Shown here: positions 48,799 through 62,231 of the stretch, one piece after another
Layout of the letters: every line of letters starts with the position of its first letter
Position numbering within the stretch: position 1 is the stretch's first letter
Source: Auanema rhodensis
Lineage: Eukaryota; Nematoda; Chromadorea; Rhabditida; Rhabditidae
Direction of reading: 5' to 3'
Assembly: GCA_964057225.1 (NCBI GenBank)
Contig: OZ059897.1
Coordinates: forward strand, 14,012,001 to 14,076,000
DNA length: 64,000 bases
The notes under the pieces: generated by a model
Seen by the model: only the letters and a program-made list of their open reading frames with translations
Told to the model about the DNA's origin: nothing
Databases searched by the model: none
Made by a program: the position numbers and the translations under genes

Positions 48799-51700
48799 TA
48801 GGCAGTGACGAAGGTGTCGACGTCAACAGTGAAACCATAAGAAGCAGGCAGATAAGAAGATGAATGAGTGGAAAGATATGGTTGATGAGAAGGACAACAC
48901 GCTGGCTAAATGCTGCTGAGAACCGACCGGAAAAAGAAGCTGATATTGATATCAAACACGAATTAGCTGGACAAGAAGAGACAATTATAATAGAGAAATT
49001 ATAATGCGCATTATGATGAAGAAATGATTAAAATAAGTTGGAAATCAAGGTGTGAAGCAAAATCAGAGGAATAGAAGTTTCAGAAGGTGGTGAAGAAATT
49101 ACAAATTTCTTTTCGAATAAATCGAAAAGTTCTTTCAATTCTATTTAACCGCCTTTGGTTGTTTTTTATATTCGAGTTTATATGAATATCGGAGGAATAA
49201 TTACGTGAAGTACATGTGGTACAAGTATCTCGTCATTTTTCAAAGAAAAATTTAAAAATCAATGAAGCAATATGTAGAGTAATTAATATAATAACTTAAT
49301 AAATTTAGTTATAATTATATATGAAGTCATATATAAATTTTGTTAAAAGAGAATTTGTGTAAGAAGGACTATGACCAAATGAAAACTGTCAAAAGGAATG
49401 TTGCGAGAATAAATGAATCAACAACCAAAGCTTCTCTTGTTTTAGCTTAATGTCTATAATTTTCCAGTAATAACTATCTGAGAATTTATACAAATAAATA
49501 GATCTAAAAAACGATAACTAGCTTAGTCAAGACCTAAAACATTAGATGTCTATCTTTCGCTTTCTTCCCGATGAATTAGTATACAAGCATACATATTGCA
49601 ATTCTTATTATGCGTGTTTTCTCTCAAACTCTCTCCACTGTCCCTCATTTCAATCATCTCTCTCCTTATATCACTTCAGCTATTTTAGGTTTTTCTTCTG
49701 GAAAGCCAGAAACATTTCTGTGATAAATTTAAAAAATGAGAAAAATTGCAATTTTGTTAAAAAAAGTATTTTAAAAGCAACAAGCATTTGCAAAATATTG
49801 TTTTTGATAGCTACAGCATATGGAATGAAAGTGACTGAGATGAAGCTATTTATGTCTGAAACATAAGTGGGCTGGCATGTTTCTATTATATGGGAGGAGA
49901 TGGACAGTGTCAGAAAAGAAAAAGCTGAAACTGATTAGAAAAGGAAAGAAATAAAAAGAAAAAGTAGACTAAAGAGAGAAACTACGGAAGAAGTTTAAAT
50001 AAGAGGAGATACAGAGAAAATGAAAAAGAGGAGATCAAGTTAAATATTATCAAATAGTAAAAGTGCCGAAATGGATAATCCAACATAAAAAAAACCTAAC
50101 GAACTGGATAGCTTTGACTGTTTTTCAATTATCCGGACGTCATACCTTCTCACTCCATGGTATGGCAGTGCCTCATTTAAACCGGAAGGTATACTATGAT
50201 CTCATTATGATATCGTCTCTCTATCATTTCAATCACTACTATTTCAATTGAAAACGTTTCATAAAAAATCATTTTCTTTTCGTTTTTCTCTTATTCATCT
50301 TCGTCAGGCTATTTCGTTGCCATCATCAGTTTCAAATCCAGACCTATCTATCATTCGTGCATGTATACACGGATGATTGAGTTTATCTATGTATCAAAAA
50401 AATTATTTGAATTCATTCAAGGATACGGTTTAGATAAATTTTGTTACAATTTGCTTAACAAATCATTTGATTTTTTAGTGAGAACGAAAATAATTGAAAA
50501 GAAAGTAAAGATATTTGTATTCCTATCTTCATCGTCACAGCATGGTTTCAGTTAAATTGCATGTAAAAACATATTTTGGTACCGAAAAGATGGTTAATAG
50601 CTTTCATTACAGAATCGTACGTAATCTTATTTTGAACAGAATCAAAAGCATGGAAGAGGATAGTTTGACTTATTGTCTTGTATTATAAGCTATAATACGG
50701 ATATTTTATAAGAAACAAAATCGCAATTTATCAGATAGAACTTTCTTTTGTATGAAGTCACTCACATATTGAAAGATTCCAAAATAGACTATACTGTTAG
50801 TTTATGCATTTTCCAAGTTTAGGATGAGATAATTATTTAAAATGAAGATAATTTCAAATTTCATAAGCTATTATAAGGTCAAAAAAACTGGACGAAAGAC
50901 ATCATTTTCAACTAATTTATAGTTTGAATGGTTAGTGAGAAGATTCAAATAATGTGAACAGTTAAAACAAACGGAGAAATTCGGGCTAACTGTCTGGGAG
51001 ACTGCGAGAAAATAAATTATATGTGAAGCTCGAAGAACATCATCTTGTAAAGTAAAGTATAACAGGTTTATAAGCTAGTTATGTATAGAAATAGCATAAT
51101 TAATCATTCTGATAGCTTATATCAATGATTTAGTTAGATTATATAAATTCATTCAATATAAGTAAGAAGAATTTGAATTTGTGGGCTATCCCATAATTAT
51201 AATAATTATTATTAATGTAAGTTACATAGATGCAATTAAACTAACCTTTTTGATAGAAAATAAAGAAAGAACGAAATATTGACCTTCAATCAGAAAGTGG
51301 AGAAACTAATATATTTAAATTGAGTAATGAAAAATAATGTAATGAATCTATAACTTTTTAAAACAAGTCTTAATGGAACCAAAGATATTCAGCATTATCA
51401 ACGCTTTTTTATATTTTCATTCAATTCCAAATAGGAAACTTTCTATCAAAGGTTTTTGATAGAAAGCTGACTGTGGTCATTAGGCTTGTTCAAATGATTT
51501 GCCTAATTAGGCAACAAAAGCTTGGTAGTCCTAAATTCTCGTTTCGTGATATTTCATGAAAACTGGAATGGAAACAATGCGCCACCTTGTCGTTAGCTTG
51601 ATCAGACTTATCTTTTTGATGTAGAATTTATCTTCAAAATGTCTTCTAATGTTATTCAATAGGTAGGCAATTTAAACTTTGGAATGCCTTTGAAGTTTGA

Positions 51701-53162
51701 CTTGTTAGTTCCAAATGAATTTGAATGCATCAAAAGATTCATATCTTCAAACGAAACATCCCGTTTGTAGGAGGTAGACGAGAAGCAATCTGAAGCATCA
51801 AGGATGACCTCGCAATGAAGTGAGATGGACATCAAACAAGTTGACGCGAAGCCCAGCAGGTGTTAGTCTATTCAACAAAGCCTACAAGTGTGTCCGACGG
51901 GTTACAAGCAAGAACAACCAGCTATTAAGCATAAAAATTTTCTTTATTTCTTCTTCTCTCATCGTCATCATTATCCCGCCATGATTCTCTGATCCGAGCT
52001 ATCCTTCCTTCTTCTTGAAAGGTATGTTGAACTTGATCAAGAAAGAAGATGGCAGAATAATTGCGCAAAGTTTTAAATCAATCCTTTGATACGATCAGGT
52101 GGCCATTGATGAGGATGATCATATTAGAGAAGAAAAAATAAAATAGAGGAATAGACCATTTGTTTTCCAAATTTGATGATCCGAATAAGGGTTCAGAGAA
52201 CACGATTTTCTGGATGCCCCACCGGCTGACGGTCATCTCAACATTGAAGTGACCAAGCTAGTGCTATAGACAACATACAACATTCAACGACGATATGTCA
52301 TAGTTTTCATGTTATATCGTGATGATTTTATCCAATTTTCCGTTTGAAAAGAAGCCTAAAAAAGTTTTATCTAGGATTATTTTTGAAACAGAACATACTC
52401 CGGAATCTAAAGCTATTTGCGTGAAAGATTGAAACGATCAGATGATGTTTCAAAACGATTCTACTAGATATGGAGAAGCCGAAAACTTTTTTCCACAAAT
52501 ATAGGGTCAATTTCCCAATTTGTTTTTGAAAAAAATTACTGCTTGTTATTAAAACATTAGAGTAACCCTCTGTTAATAATAATAATATATTATTAAGTAA
52601 GTAAAGCTGAAACATTGATACAATATTCATGAAGAAAGTACTCATTTGATAGATTTTTGAAAAGTATTCTAGGGACAGATAAATGTATCAGATAAAGGTT
52701 GCAAGTCGTAAAACATTCAGTATCCTTTTGTGTGATATTTGAAACTTCATTAAAAATCGAAAAGTTTTGTTTGGAAACCGAGAATTTCCTGATAATTTCA
52801 TATTGAAATGATAGATAAAAAACCTGTGGTTGATCAAGTGGCCGATAAAAAAGATCTACTGATATGGGTTTTAGGCTTGAAAACAAGAATAAAAAAATTC
52901 TCGCTTTTACTAAATAGACGAAGATTAATGGACATAATGAATAATATTAAGCCGTTACGTCTCGTTTGATTTTTTTTCTTTCAGAAAGTACAAATGTATT
53001 TAATTGGAAGAACGAGAAGAAAAGGGGGGAAGGATCTTATGAAACATGCGTATGGAAATAGAGAATAAATATTATAATTATAATAAATAATATTTTTTTC
53101 AAATTTCTTCAATAAGCATAGTTTTGTTTTAATAAATTTTAAATATTTTTAAACAATGAATC

Positions 53163-53164
<2 letters not shown>

Positions 53165-53196
<32 letters not shown>
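53165..53196. repeat. (TA)n microsatellite
   Basis: An uninterrupted run of about 16 TA units in intergenic DNA. Confidence 0.9.
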
Positions 53197-53203
<7 letters not shown>

Positions 53204-56164
53204 TGTATAAGATAATTTAGTGAAAACATTTGAACATTTAGCTAATATATGAAAGCAGTGCTTAAAATATAAACGGGGAATTTAGTCTTTTAAATAAATG
53301 ATGTCTATATAGTTATATAAGCAATTGTACAAGAACTTAACGAATGACTGAAAGAGGAGAATTAGACATGATAAGACGAAAAGGAGATAGATGATGTAAG
53401 TGGAATAGACACAAAGAAAAAGAGAGATTATAATAGAATATAGACATACAGAAGACATTCTAATAATTCGGATGTATTTTCTAGATGAAAAGCACAACTG
53501 AACTGAAGAATCAAGCTTCTGAAATATGAAATTGTAACATTCTTTGGAATTCGTCAAAGAATGACTGTCAAAATGTAACAAATCTTTTTCTATTCATGAG
53601 TGCTTTGAGTAATTATGAAAAGTAAACAACTTAGCAGCATCATCATGTCCTTTTGGGCAAACAATACAATAGATGTTCTAAAAAGGAAATTTTTTTTCAT
53701 ATACCTTATTTAAGGTCATATTCAACTTTTTTTCGGGAACAAGCTTGCCAAACATGAACATTACTAGCACGATTACAATGTTGGAGAACTTAGCCCTCAT
53801 GAGAAAGTCGGGGTATTTTTAAACAAGATCCGCCTACCATTCATAAAAACGACAGTTTAAGTGAAATTCCGGCAATTAGATGTTTATAGGAGTTGACTGG
53901 TTATTTCCTGGAACAAGACCAACTACAGATAAATATTAAAAGGAAGGTAAACAGTAATCAGCAGAAACGTTAAAAATGGTCCTAATGATCATGAAATTTC
54001 AAGAGGTTCACAAAATTTATCTTTCTGACATACTGGCCTTATAAAGAAAACTTGCGGGTTGGCAGTAAATAAGACATTGGAGGTACAGAATATTCGAGTT
54101 TTATAACATTTAGTTCTTCTACTCAAATCCAACTGTTCTTTAAAACTGTCCAAGATAGAGATAAGAAAATTCAAGAAATGGACGGAAATGATTTAAATTA
54201 TTAATGGTTAAGACCATTATAAAACGAAAACAATAGTATACCTTAAACAATTTAAAAGATATAAATGAAGACACCATTAGAAAAAGTTGAATAAGAAAAA
54301 GAAAATTCTAATTGAAATATGATTGAAAAAATTGTAGAAACGAATTGTTGTATATTATAATAAATATTTTGAGTTAACTGGTTTGAAAGATAATTATTTG
54401 AGAGAAAAAAACATCTCATTTTCGTTTTCATTCTAACTTTCACTCTAAATTCATGTTTTGGCCTTATTTACCTTTTTATATAAGCTGAACTTTCTCAGCT
54501 AACTTTACGCACCAAACATGACAACTCTAATTGGTTGGGTGTTGTCCAACTAGAATTAAACTCATAAGAGGTAATCTTGTCCTTTATAACATAAGAAATC
54601 CTGTTTCAGTTCTAAGAGGAAAAATGAAAAAGCAACAAGAGTTTATTAAATATGGCTAAGAAGGATTTTTCAATATTAAGTTCATACCTAGTCTAGGTAG
54701 ACTTTATTCATGAAGTTCAAGAAGTTTACCTATGTCAATTTCAAATTATTTTCAAGATCGAAGATAGAATACAGAAAAGGGCTCAATACTTCAAAGTTAC
54801 ATGTTCGTGATCAATGAATCTGAGAAATGAATAAATAACCGGACAGTCCAAATAAGTATGACGATGGATGAAGTCGGAAAAGTTGGAGGTGACAGCTGAC
54901 CCATTATTTTGGAACAGAAAATTTCAAAAAATGAGAAAGGGAAATGAGAAGAAGTCGAAAGTTTACGCAATAGTAACATCAACAATAGATTTTATTTTTA
55001 TAAAAGGAACAAAACTATTGAAATAAATTTAATGTAGCTTAGATATAACACGAAACTCAGCATATCTAATGTCAAATTACTTATGGTTTCGTTGTATTTT
55101 ACATATTCATTCTGATACTAATATATGAAAATATACTTATTATTTGAAAAAATAAATTTTTTTATAGATTTTTCTTAATTATGGAATTCAGTTAATTATA
55201 GAAGTGGAAGTATAAAGGGAGACAAAACCATATCGTTGAAAAAAAAACAAATTGAAATAACAGTTTACTAGGTAAACAATAGTTTGAATTGTTGTTTTAT
55301 TCGTATGCATTATGATATTATATACAATTAGTATTACAATATAAATATATTGAATAGTATAAACTTCAAAAATCTGATAAGGCGACAAACTTTTTTTTGA
55401 TTGAAGAAGGTAGATGGATTGTTTTATGAAAGAATTTTTCCAGAATCCATTCAATTTGACATATATCTTCGGAAGGCTACTACAATCCAATATGCAAATG
55501 ATGGCTTTTGAATGAAAAGAAAAACAGGTCTTAAACTTCTAATAAAGGTGGTCAGGAAGGTGGTCAAAGATGTAATCCATCCCATACTCTTTTCTGATCT
55601 TTGCTTTACCTTGAGTTTCAGATAACAACGATAATAAAGCTTTATGACTATAGCCTTGAAACAGGTATGATTAATGAAAAAACATTAGTTTCCTTACAAT
55701 GTCTCATCCGTCATAGAAGTCTGTATCCTTTTTAAGTATTTTGCCAATATCTCTTCATCGGAATGATAACCACAGAAAACTTTGAAACTTTTCGATTAGT
55801 TATAAAATTAATTATGTAACGATTATGGGAGGATTTTGTAATATAAATATAATGATTAAGTGATCTCTGAGCATTTGCTTTTGATTTTTTTGAAACTTTC
55901 AATAGTCATACTATGACTTTCTTTCAATAGCCATACTCTACAATACTATACATATACGACTTTCTTAGCATATGGTTTACATATAATTTGGTTCAGTTAT
56001 TGTTGTGTATAGCTTACTCAAGTATATAATAAAATAGTTCAGAAATATTCAACATGGCATATTTACGACGTGATCTTATTGAATAGTTTACTCAGTACTG
56101 AATTTTGAAATTTTTTCATTAACGTAGAAGTGTTCAATATAGGGATTGTGAATATGTTTATAAA

Positions 56165-56168
<4 letters not shown>

Positions 56169-56203
<35 letters not shown>
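56169..56203. repeat. (AT)n microsatellite
   Basis: An uninterrupted run of about 17 AT units, followed by a short ATACATATATAT extension, in intergenic DNA. Confidence 0.9.
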
Positions 56204-56209
<6 letters not shown>

Positions 56210-58280
56210 TATGCAGTATTCGTTTATCGCTTACTTCTTTGCCGAAAATTTTATTCTTGAGAACCAAGAACAGTTAGAACCAAAACAACTTGAATCTTCC
56301 AAATCGGGGGTTTCTGCATCTTTAATACAACGTAGTTATAAATAGTTAAAACAATGTTCTAAAGACTTCGAGAACAAGAGAGATAATATTGTGTAGGGGC
56401 CATAGATATAATAAGGGGATTTAATAAAAGAAGAGGTATCCCTGATAAAGGAGTAAAAATGTATGCTAGTAACACGTAGAGAAGAATGTTAAATAAATGT
56501 CAAATGATTCGATCAATAAAACTAAATAAAATCTCAAACAGAGGTTTTTGTAATTTCATGAATTCGTTGCATAATAATTAGATAAATTAATCACGTTTGC
56601 TCTGTTAGATACTTTTCTATATTTTTGTGAACTTATACTCAATCTCATTGAATTAAATGAATATGTGAGAAAATTAGAATAGGAAGAAAAGAAAATTTGT
56701 ATAATCTGTTCTTGTATATCTTTGTGAACTTAACTCTAAATATTTAAGAATAAAATATATTCACGTACAAATTATTTTCATTTTCTCTACATAATCTATG
56801 AATTATTGGATGAAATAGTTCTTATACTTTCAGAAATTCAAAACACTTGTTATTTTGATAGAAATAGTATTTATATCAGGTCCAATGTGCTCAATGTTCA
56901 CGATCCCTTTATATGTATCAGCCCTTCTATGTTTTTCCAAAATAAATAGTATCAGATTCAGAATTAACACATTTAATATTCATGTAACAGATCAAATCGG
57001 TTGTAAAAATTGTACGTGAAGCGACTTCAAGGCATTGTATTTAGAGATATTTGCTTTCTAAGTCAGGTATAAGTCAGTAAATAATCCAAGAAGTGTATAA
57101 TTCAGTGTTTTTTGGATGAAAGAAGGTATTCATCCACTCCACTCCAATATTGATACACTATTTAGTCAGATAATTATTTCTTAATATGATTGATTTCTAC
57201 ATTTAATTAATAAAATAAAATCACAATTAATTTTGTCTACAATATATCATTTTTAATTTTATATATAAATTCTCATGTTAGTATTTGTATGATCGCAATT
57301 AAGTTTGTTTATAAATGTTGAATTGTTAGAATCTTCGAAATTTAATTAAAACCAATGGAAAAGTTTTGGATTTTACTTATTATAGTTGTTCAAATAATTA
57401 ATAATAATTCGTATCCTTTATTTTTAAAAAAATGAGAAAATAAAGATTTACTGTTTTTTAAATTATGTAGCTAACCTTTGATCAAATCATCTTGTTCTAA
57501 AATGTCTCATGCGTTCACTTATTTTATCAACATGCTATTTGATATTAATATGCTTTTTCAAAAGAATTTAAAATCAAGCTTATCAAGTGGAAAACAAAGA
57601 TTCGATTTATACTTAGTTGTACCTCCATGAAACATCGTTGCAACATTGAATGGCAAACAGGTAATTTAGGCGAATAAGTCTTAATTAGGGTCGTAGGAGC
57701 AAATTTTATTTAAAAAAAGGATAAATTTACAGACTTGGAGGTTTAGAGGTTTAGGTGATATACTGATAAACTTCATCGTTTTCTACAGCTTTTCTACCAT
57801 TCTCAAGCTTCCTCTTACAATGGCTATTTATATACAATATTTTCATTATATTCAATGTTTATTTATATTCAATGTTTTTATTATATTCAATAAGTATTTC
57901 CATACAATATTTTTATTATATTCTTTCTTCTTTGTACCGTTTCTTTTGCCTCATGAACCACAATTCTAAGAAATTACTTCTGCTTTCTTTCCCTTTCATA
58001 CGTTTCATTTGTTCCTGCAGAATTTCTATGTATCGAAATTTTATTTTTTACTTTCCTCTAGCGAAAACGAAGAATTGAATGTTAAAAAGAATTATCCAAT
58101 AAATTACTATCAAGCGTTCGTAAATTTGAAACAATACAGTACAAACAAGCAATGTTGTAGTTACGTGAACGAATGACTTTTAAAATTCAAATGTTTTATG
58201 CAGTAAAGAAAACTAAGAATTACAAACGATATTATTAAGCTTAGTATAAGAATAATAATCATGAATATATAGGTGATTCC

Positions 58281-58835
58281 ATGGATATTTTGAAGAAAGA
58301 AAGTATAATTATATCATACACCAATTCAGGAATATATGTAGAGTCTTATCTTTATATATGTATAGTGTGTCTTATACTCTTTCTAATTATACTTTCTATA
58401 ATACTAACGTTTATGTGGAAAAGCTTTAACGATCTAAAAAACACGATGTCTCAACAAGCGCTAAGCACACATAAACTATTTTTGAAAGTTAATTTTATTC
58501 AGGTTTCAATTGATTCTTATTTAGTTTTCATAATTAAACTTATAGACTTGTACATTGGTTACATTCGCTTCATTGGGCTTAGTATTCCTAGTGTTGCCAT
58601 ATTTTAATTTTATTGTGATAGGTAACACACGAAATATTGACAAATATTGTTTTCTTTTTCCTTTCAGAAATTCAAAATACTATTGTTATATTGCCTTGAC
58701 GTAGTCTTTACATGTGAACCGATGTATGTGATATATACAGTTCCTTCTTATAGATCAACAATCTTATGTCAGGTTTATAACATTTTATTCTCGTACGTAG
58801 CTTCACGTCCATTATGCAAATTGCACGTGAACTAA
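58281..58835 (+). pseudogene. 3' half of a Str-superfamily chemoreceptor gene (fragment A)
   Basis: It encodes TM5 to TM7 only: MDILKKESIIISYTNSGIYV, the TM5 segment, then QALSTHKLFLKVNFIQ, a TM6 exon read after a 43-base intron as TCTLVIFASLGLVFL, and a TM7 exon ending CEPMYVIYTVPSYRSTIL. The 5' exons (TM1-TM4) found in the complete neighbour are missing upstream; only TA-rich DNA lies there. Its TM7 exon has one base more than that of the complete gene, so the usual GTAACA donor leads to an early stop; the nearby GTGATA donor would restore the frame. I call it a truncated copy, but expression of a short product is not excluded. Confidence 0.6.
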
Positions 58836-58896
58836 TTTTTATTAAATGGCAAACCAATTCCTTGAATTAAATTTATTTCAAACTATGAGAAGACTG

Positions 58897-58926
58897 ACGG
58901 TTCTTGAGAATATGAGTAAAAACCGT
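58897..58926. other. hairpin after receptor fragment A
   Basis: ACGGTTCTT pairs with AAAAACCGT around an 11-12 base loop, with one mismatch. The same element follows the other two receptor 3' ends. It lies about 60 bases after the last coding codon. Confidence 0.55.
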
Positions 58927-59433
58927 ACAAGCTTTCTTTCGAAATTTTTATTACTTAAGTACTTTATTTTGTGATATTTCGTTAAAGTTTACTCATTATG
59001 ATAATGTTACTGAAGAGGATTTAGAATTTTTTGATAGAAATCTTAACTGGAACTATTGGCAGCCCTTATGTATATTTGAACAAAAAATATTTGTACTTAT
59101 GTTTTATGAAATAAATTCATACTTATCGAACTTTGAGAATTTGATCAGATGAATTCAAAAGAAAATTTAATACGAAATATATGAACATCATTTGATTTTC
59201 ACCTACAAGAATTGAACAGTCATCGAATTTAGTATAGAACATTATACATACGCTTGATTAATATTAACATTTTGATCTTTTGTTTCGTATGCACATTTGA
59301 AGGTAATTTCATATAAAACTCAAGTAGTTGATTGCTACATGTTATGTTAAGATCATTATCAAATATAAGGCGTGAATCTTTGGTTTGCTTCTTATAATTG
59401 CCTTTATTTTATTTGTTTCAGTGCCTTAGTTAT

Positions 59434-60588
59434 ATGATATACGTTGTATACCAGCTTCTGCTTTATATGCTTAGTCCAATAGCTCTAATTTGCTTATTTC
59501 TTGTATGGTATTGTACTCTATTTCATGCTCCATCACATATGGGACAAGAATACAGATTCTTCTTATGCTTTCAATGCTCTTCGTAAGTTGTTCCTTAGTT
59601 CTACAAAAATAAATACAATTTTGTTTGAAGTGGCTTGTTTTTTGCTTTTATTGTCTCTGGCGGTGCCAATGCGATATTTTTAGCTCCTTGTTTTGGAATA
59701 TATATAGCCGGGTTTTTAAAATATTTTGGTATATCTCCACTGACCGTAGCGCTATTCGCCTTTTCTTTAGTATATTGTAAGTTTTTGTAATACAATAAAC
59801 AATATTTAAAGAATTGTTAAGATTATGCAGGATTAACACTAATGATGTTCTATCTACGATATCAGGCATTGCAGTTAAGATCACAAAATAGAATGAAATA
59901 TGTTATATACGGAGTATCATTTGCCGTTTATTTTGTGGTACCTTGGACTCTTTTCATCACAACAAAGCTTGAAAATGTAGAAGAAGTAAATAATGATTGC
60001 TTAAAGGTCTGTTTTTGTAATTAGCCATATCACAATGAATATTCAGATATATAAAGGTGATCCCATGGATATTTTGAAGAAAGAAAGTATAGTTGTATCA
60101 TACACCAATTCAGGAATATATGTAACTAGTTGTCTTTATATATGTATATTCAGTCTTATACTCTTTCTAATTATACTTTCTATAATACTAACGTTTATGT
60201 GGAAAAGCTTTAACGATCTAAAAAACACGATGTCTCAACAAGCGCTAAGCACACATAAACTATTTTTGAAAGTTAATTTTATTCAGGTTTCAATTGATTC
60301 TTATTTAGTTTTCATAATTAAACTTATAGACTTGTACATTGGTTATATTTGCTTCATTGGGCTTAGTATTCCTAGTATGTCCATATTTTAATTTTATTGT
60401 GATAGGTAACACACGAAATATTGACAAATATTGTTTTCTTTTCCCTTTCAGAAATTCAAAATACTAATATTGTATTGCTTTGCGTAATCTTCATATGTGG
60501 ACCGATGTATGCGATATATACAGTTCCTTCTTATAGAGCAGGAATTCTCCATATTTTTAAAATAAACAATATCAAATCAGGTTTATAA
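59434..60588 (+). CDS. Nematode chemoreceptor-type 7TM protein (Str superfamily, Sri/Srh-like)
   Basis: A complete-looking receptor of about 300 residues in six exons separated by introns of about 40-50 bases. Exon 1 (TM1 to TM2) has SPIALICLFLVWYCTLFHAP and SHMGQEYRFFLCFQC, matching the P-x-x-M-x-x-Y-R-x-x-L motif of these families. Exon 2 has IFLAPCFGIYIAGFLKYFGI, the P-x-F-x-x-Y-x-x-G-F motif of TM3. Exon 3 has LTLMMFYLRYQALQLRSQNR and TM4. Exon 4 carries TM5 and SQQALSTHKLFLKVNFIQ, the family's third-loop motif; exons 5 and 6 give TM6 and TM7 (CGPMYAIYTVPSYRAG). The join from exon 2 to 3 uses the acceptor gttaag at 59821, because the later gcag would create a stop. An atttgtttcag acceptor ends 13 bases before ATG 59434, fitting a spliced leader; a lost upstream exon is the alternative. 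Such receptors are typically expressed in chemosensory neurons. Confidence 0.72.
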
Positions 60589-60790
60589 CATTTTATTTCC
60601 GTACGTAGGTTCACGTCCATTATGCAAATTGCACGTGAGCAAATTTTCTCTTAAATGTGCAAACCAAGCTATTGCTATCAATCTGCGCAAGCTGATTTCA
60701 TATTTCAAGCTCAACGATTTTTGAACTCCTCATATCAACTATTAATTGAAATTCTTCGAATAACTTTAATAAAACAATTTCAGGGTAGTG

Positions 60791-60820
60791 ACGGTTTTTG
60801 AGAACATGAGTAAAAACCGT
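60791..60820. other. hairpin after the complete receptor gene
   Basis: ACGGTTTTT at 60791-60799 pairs perfectly with AAAAACCGT at 60812-60820 around a 12-base loop (gagaacatgagt). It lies about 200 bases after the receptor stop codon. Two close relatives follow the other receptor 3' ends. Confidence 0.6.
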
Positions 60821-62231
60821 AGAAGTTTTCAATGAATTCGTTATATAAGAATTGTTCAATTATCTTCCTGATCTCAGTCTTTTATATTTTTGACCAGGCC
60901 TCTCAGAATCACTCAATCAGAATATTATTGCCAGCTCTCTGCATTGTTCACTGCACATACTTTGACGAACCATTGGAAATGAACACCCATTAGCTAGGAG
61001 CGTGTAGAAGTACACGGCAATGAGGATTCTTTTTCAAGAAGTTTCAGAGAGTTCAAACTAGTTCATATATTCAAAGTTTCTTTAAATTGATTTATTATTT
61101 ATATGTTTTTGAATGTTTTATCTCATGCTCAAGATTTTAATAAAAATGCGAAGGCAACGAAATTACGTGATATCTTAGTTTAATTTAGCACAATATATCA
61201 TTTTTAATTTTATATATAAATTCTCATGTTAGTATTTGTATGATCGCAATTAAGTTTGTTTATAAATGTTGAATTGTTAGAATCTTCGAAATTTAATTAA
61301 AACCAATGGAAAAGTTTTGGATTTTACTTATTATAGTTGTTCAAATAATTAATAATAATTCGTATCCTTTATTTTTAAAAAAATGAGAAAATAAAGATTT
61401 ACTGTTTTTTAAATTATGTAGCTAACCTTTGATCAAATCATCTTGTTCTAAAATGTCTCATGCGTTCACTTATTTTATCAACATGCTATTTGATATTAAT
61501 ATGCTTTTTCAAAAGAATTTAAAATCAAGCTTATCAAGTGGAAAACAAAGATTCGATTTATACTTAGTTGTACCTCCATGAAACATCGTTGCAACATTGA
61601 ATGGCAAACAGGTAATTTAGGCGAATAAGTCTTAATTAGGGTCGTAGGAGCAAATTTTATTTAAAAAAAGGATAAATTTACAGACTTGGAGGTTTAGAGG
61701 TTTAGGTGATATACTGATAAACTTCATCGTTTTCTACAGCTTTTCTACCATTCTCAAGCTTCCTCTTGCAATGGCTATTTATATACAATATTTTCATTAT
61801 ATTCAATGTTTATTTATATTCAATGTTTTTATTATATTCAATAAGTATTTCCATACAATATTTTTATTATATTCTTTCTTCTTTGTACCGTTTCTTTTGC
61901 CTCATGAACCACAATTCTAAGAAATTACTTCTGCTTTCTTTCCCTTTCATACGTTTCATTTGTTCCTGCAGAATTTCTATGTATCGAAATTTTATTTTTT
62001 ACTTTCCTCTAGCGAAAACGTAGAATTGAATGTTAAAAAGAATTATCCAATAAATTACTATCAAGCGTTCGTAAATTTGAAACAATACAGTACAAACAAG
62101 CAATGTTGTAGTTACGTGAACGAATGACTTTTAAAATTCAAATGTTTTATGCAGTAAAGAAAACTAAGAATTACAAACGATATTATTAAGCTTAGTATAA
62201 GAATAATAATCATGAATATATAGGTGATTCC

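Larger units (their letters stand above)
47721..57238. other. 9.5 kb gene-poor region
   Basis: I can support no gene here on either strand. The sequence is AT-rich, with a purine triplet tract at 48715-48798, (TA)n tracts at 53165-53196 and 56169-56203, and scattered pyrimidine-rich stretches. Open frames are short, biased in composition and lack recognisable motifs or a chain of plausible splice sites. Genes with many tiny exons, non-coding RNAs or distal regulatory elements could be missed by reading alone. Confidence 0.4.
57239..61189 (+). repeat. tandem duplication unit 1 (3,951 bp)
   Basis: Every landmark in this unit recurs exactly 3,951 bases downstream. The left edge is sharp: similarity starts at the acaatatatcat shared by 57239 and 61190, and the sequence before it differs. 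The unit carries a 3' receptor fragment (58281-58835), a hairpin, one complete receptor (59434-60588) and about 370 bases of unique-looking spacer. Since unit 2 begins directly where unit 1 ends, this is a head-to-tail tandem duplication. Confidence 0.93.

Noticed and set aside
48452-48955. 167-codon minus-strand open frame with a run of phenylalanines
   Set aside because: The frame is kept open by the purine-triplet tract on the other strand; there is no plausible protein signal.
57872-58078. Hydrophobic frame upstream of receptor fragment A (copied at 61766-62023), a possible TM1-TM4 region
   Set aside because: It is low-complexity TA-rich sequence without any Str-family motif and the two copies differ in their stop.
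59775-59832. Apparent TGA at the exon 2-exon 3 join of the receptor
   Set aside because: It appears only with the tatgcag acceptor. The earlier acceptor gaattgttaag gives an open frame (VYYYAGLTLMM) in both units.
60022-60024. TAG in the complete receptor where unit 2 has TGG (63973-63975), looking like a nonsense mutation
   Set aside because: The codon lies inside a 40-base intron (gtctgt...attcag) that joins ...DCLK to IYKGDPMDILKK in phase. It is not coding in either copy.
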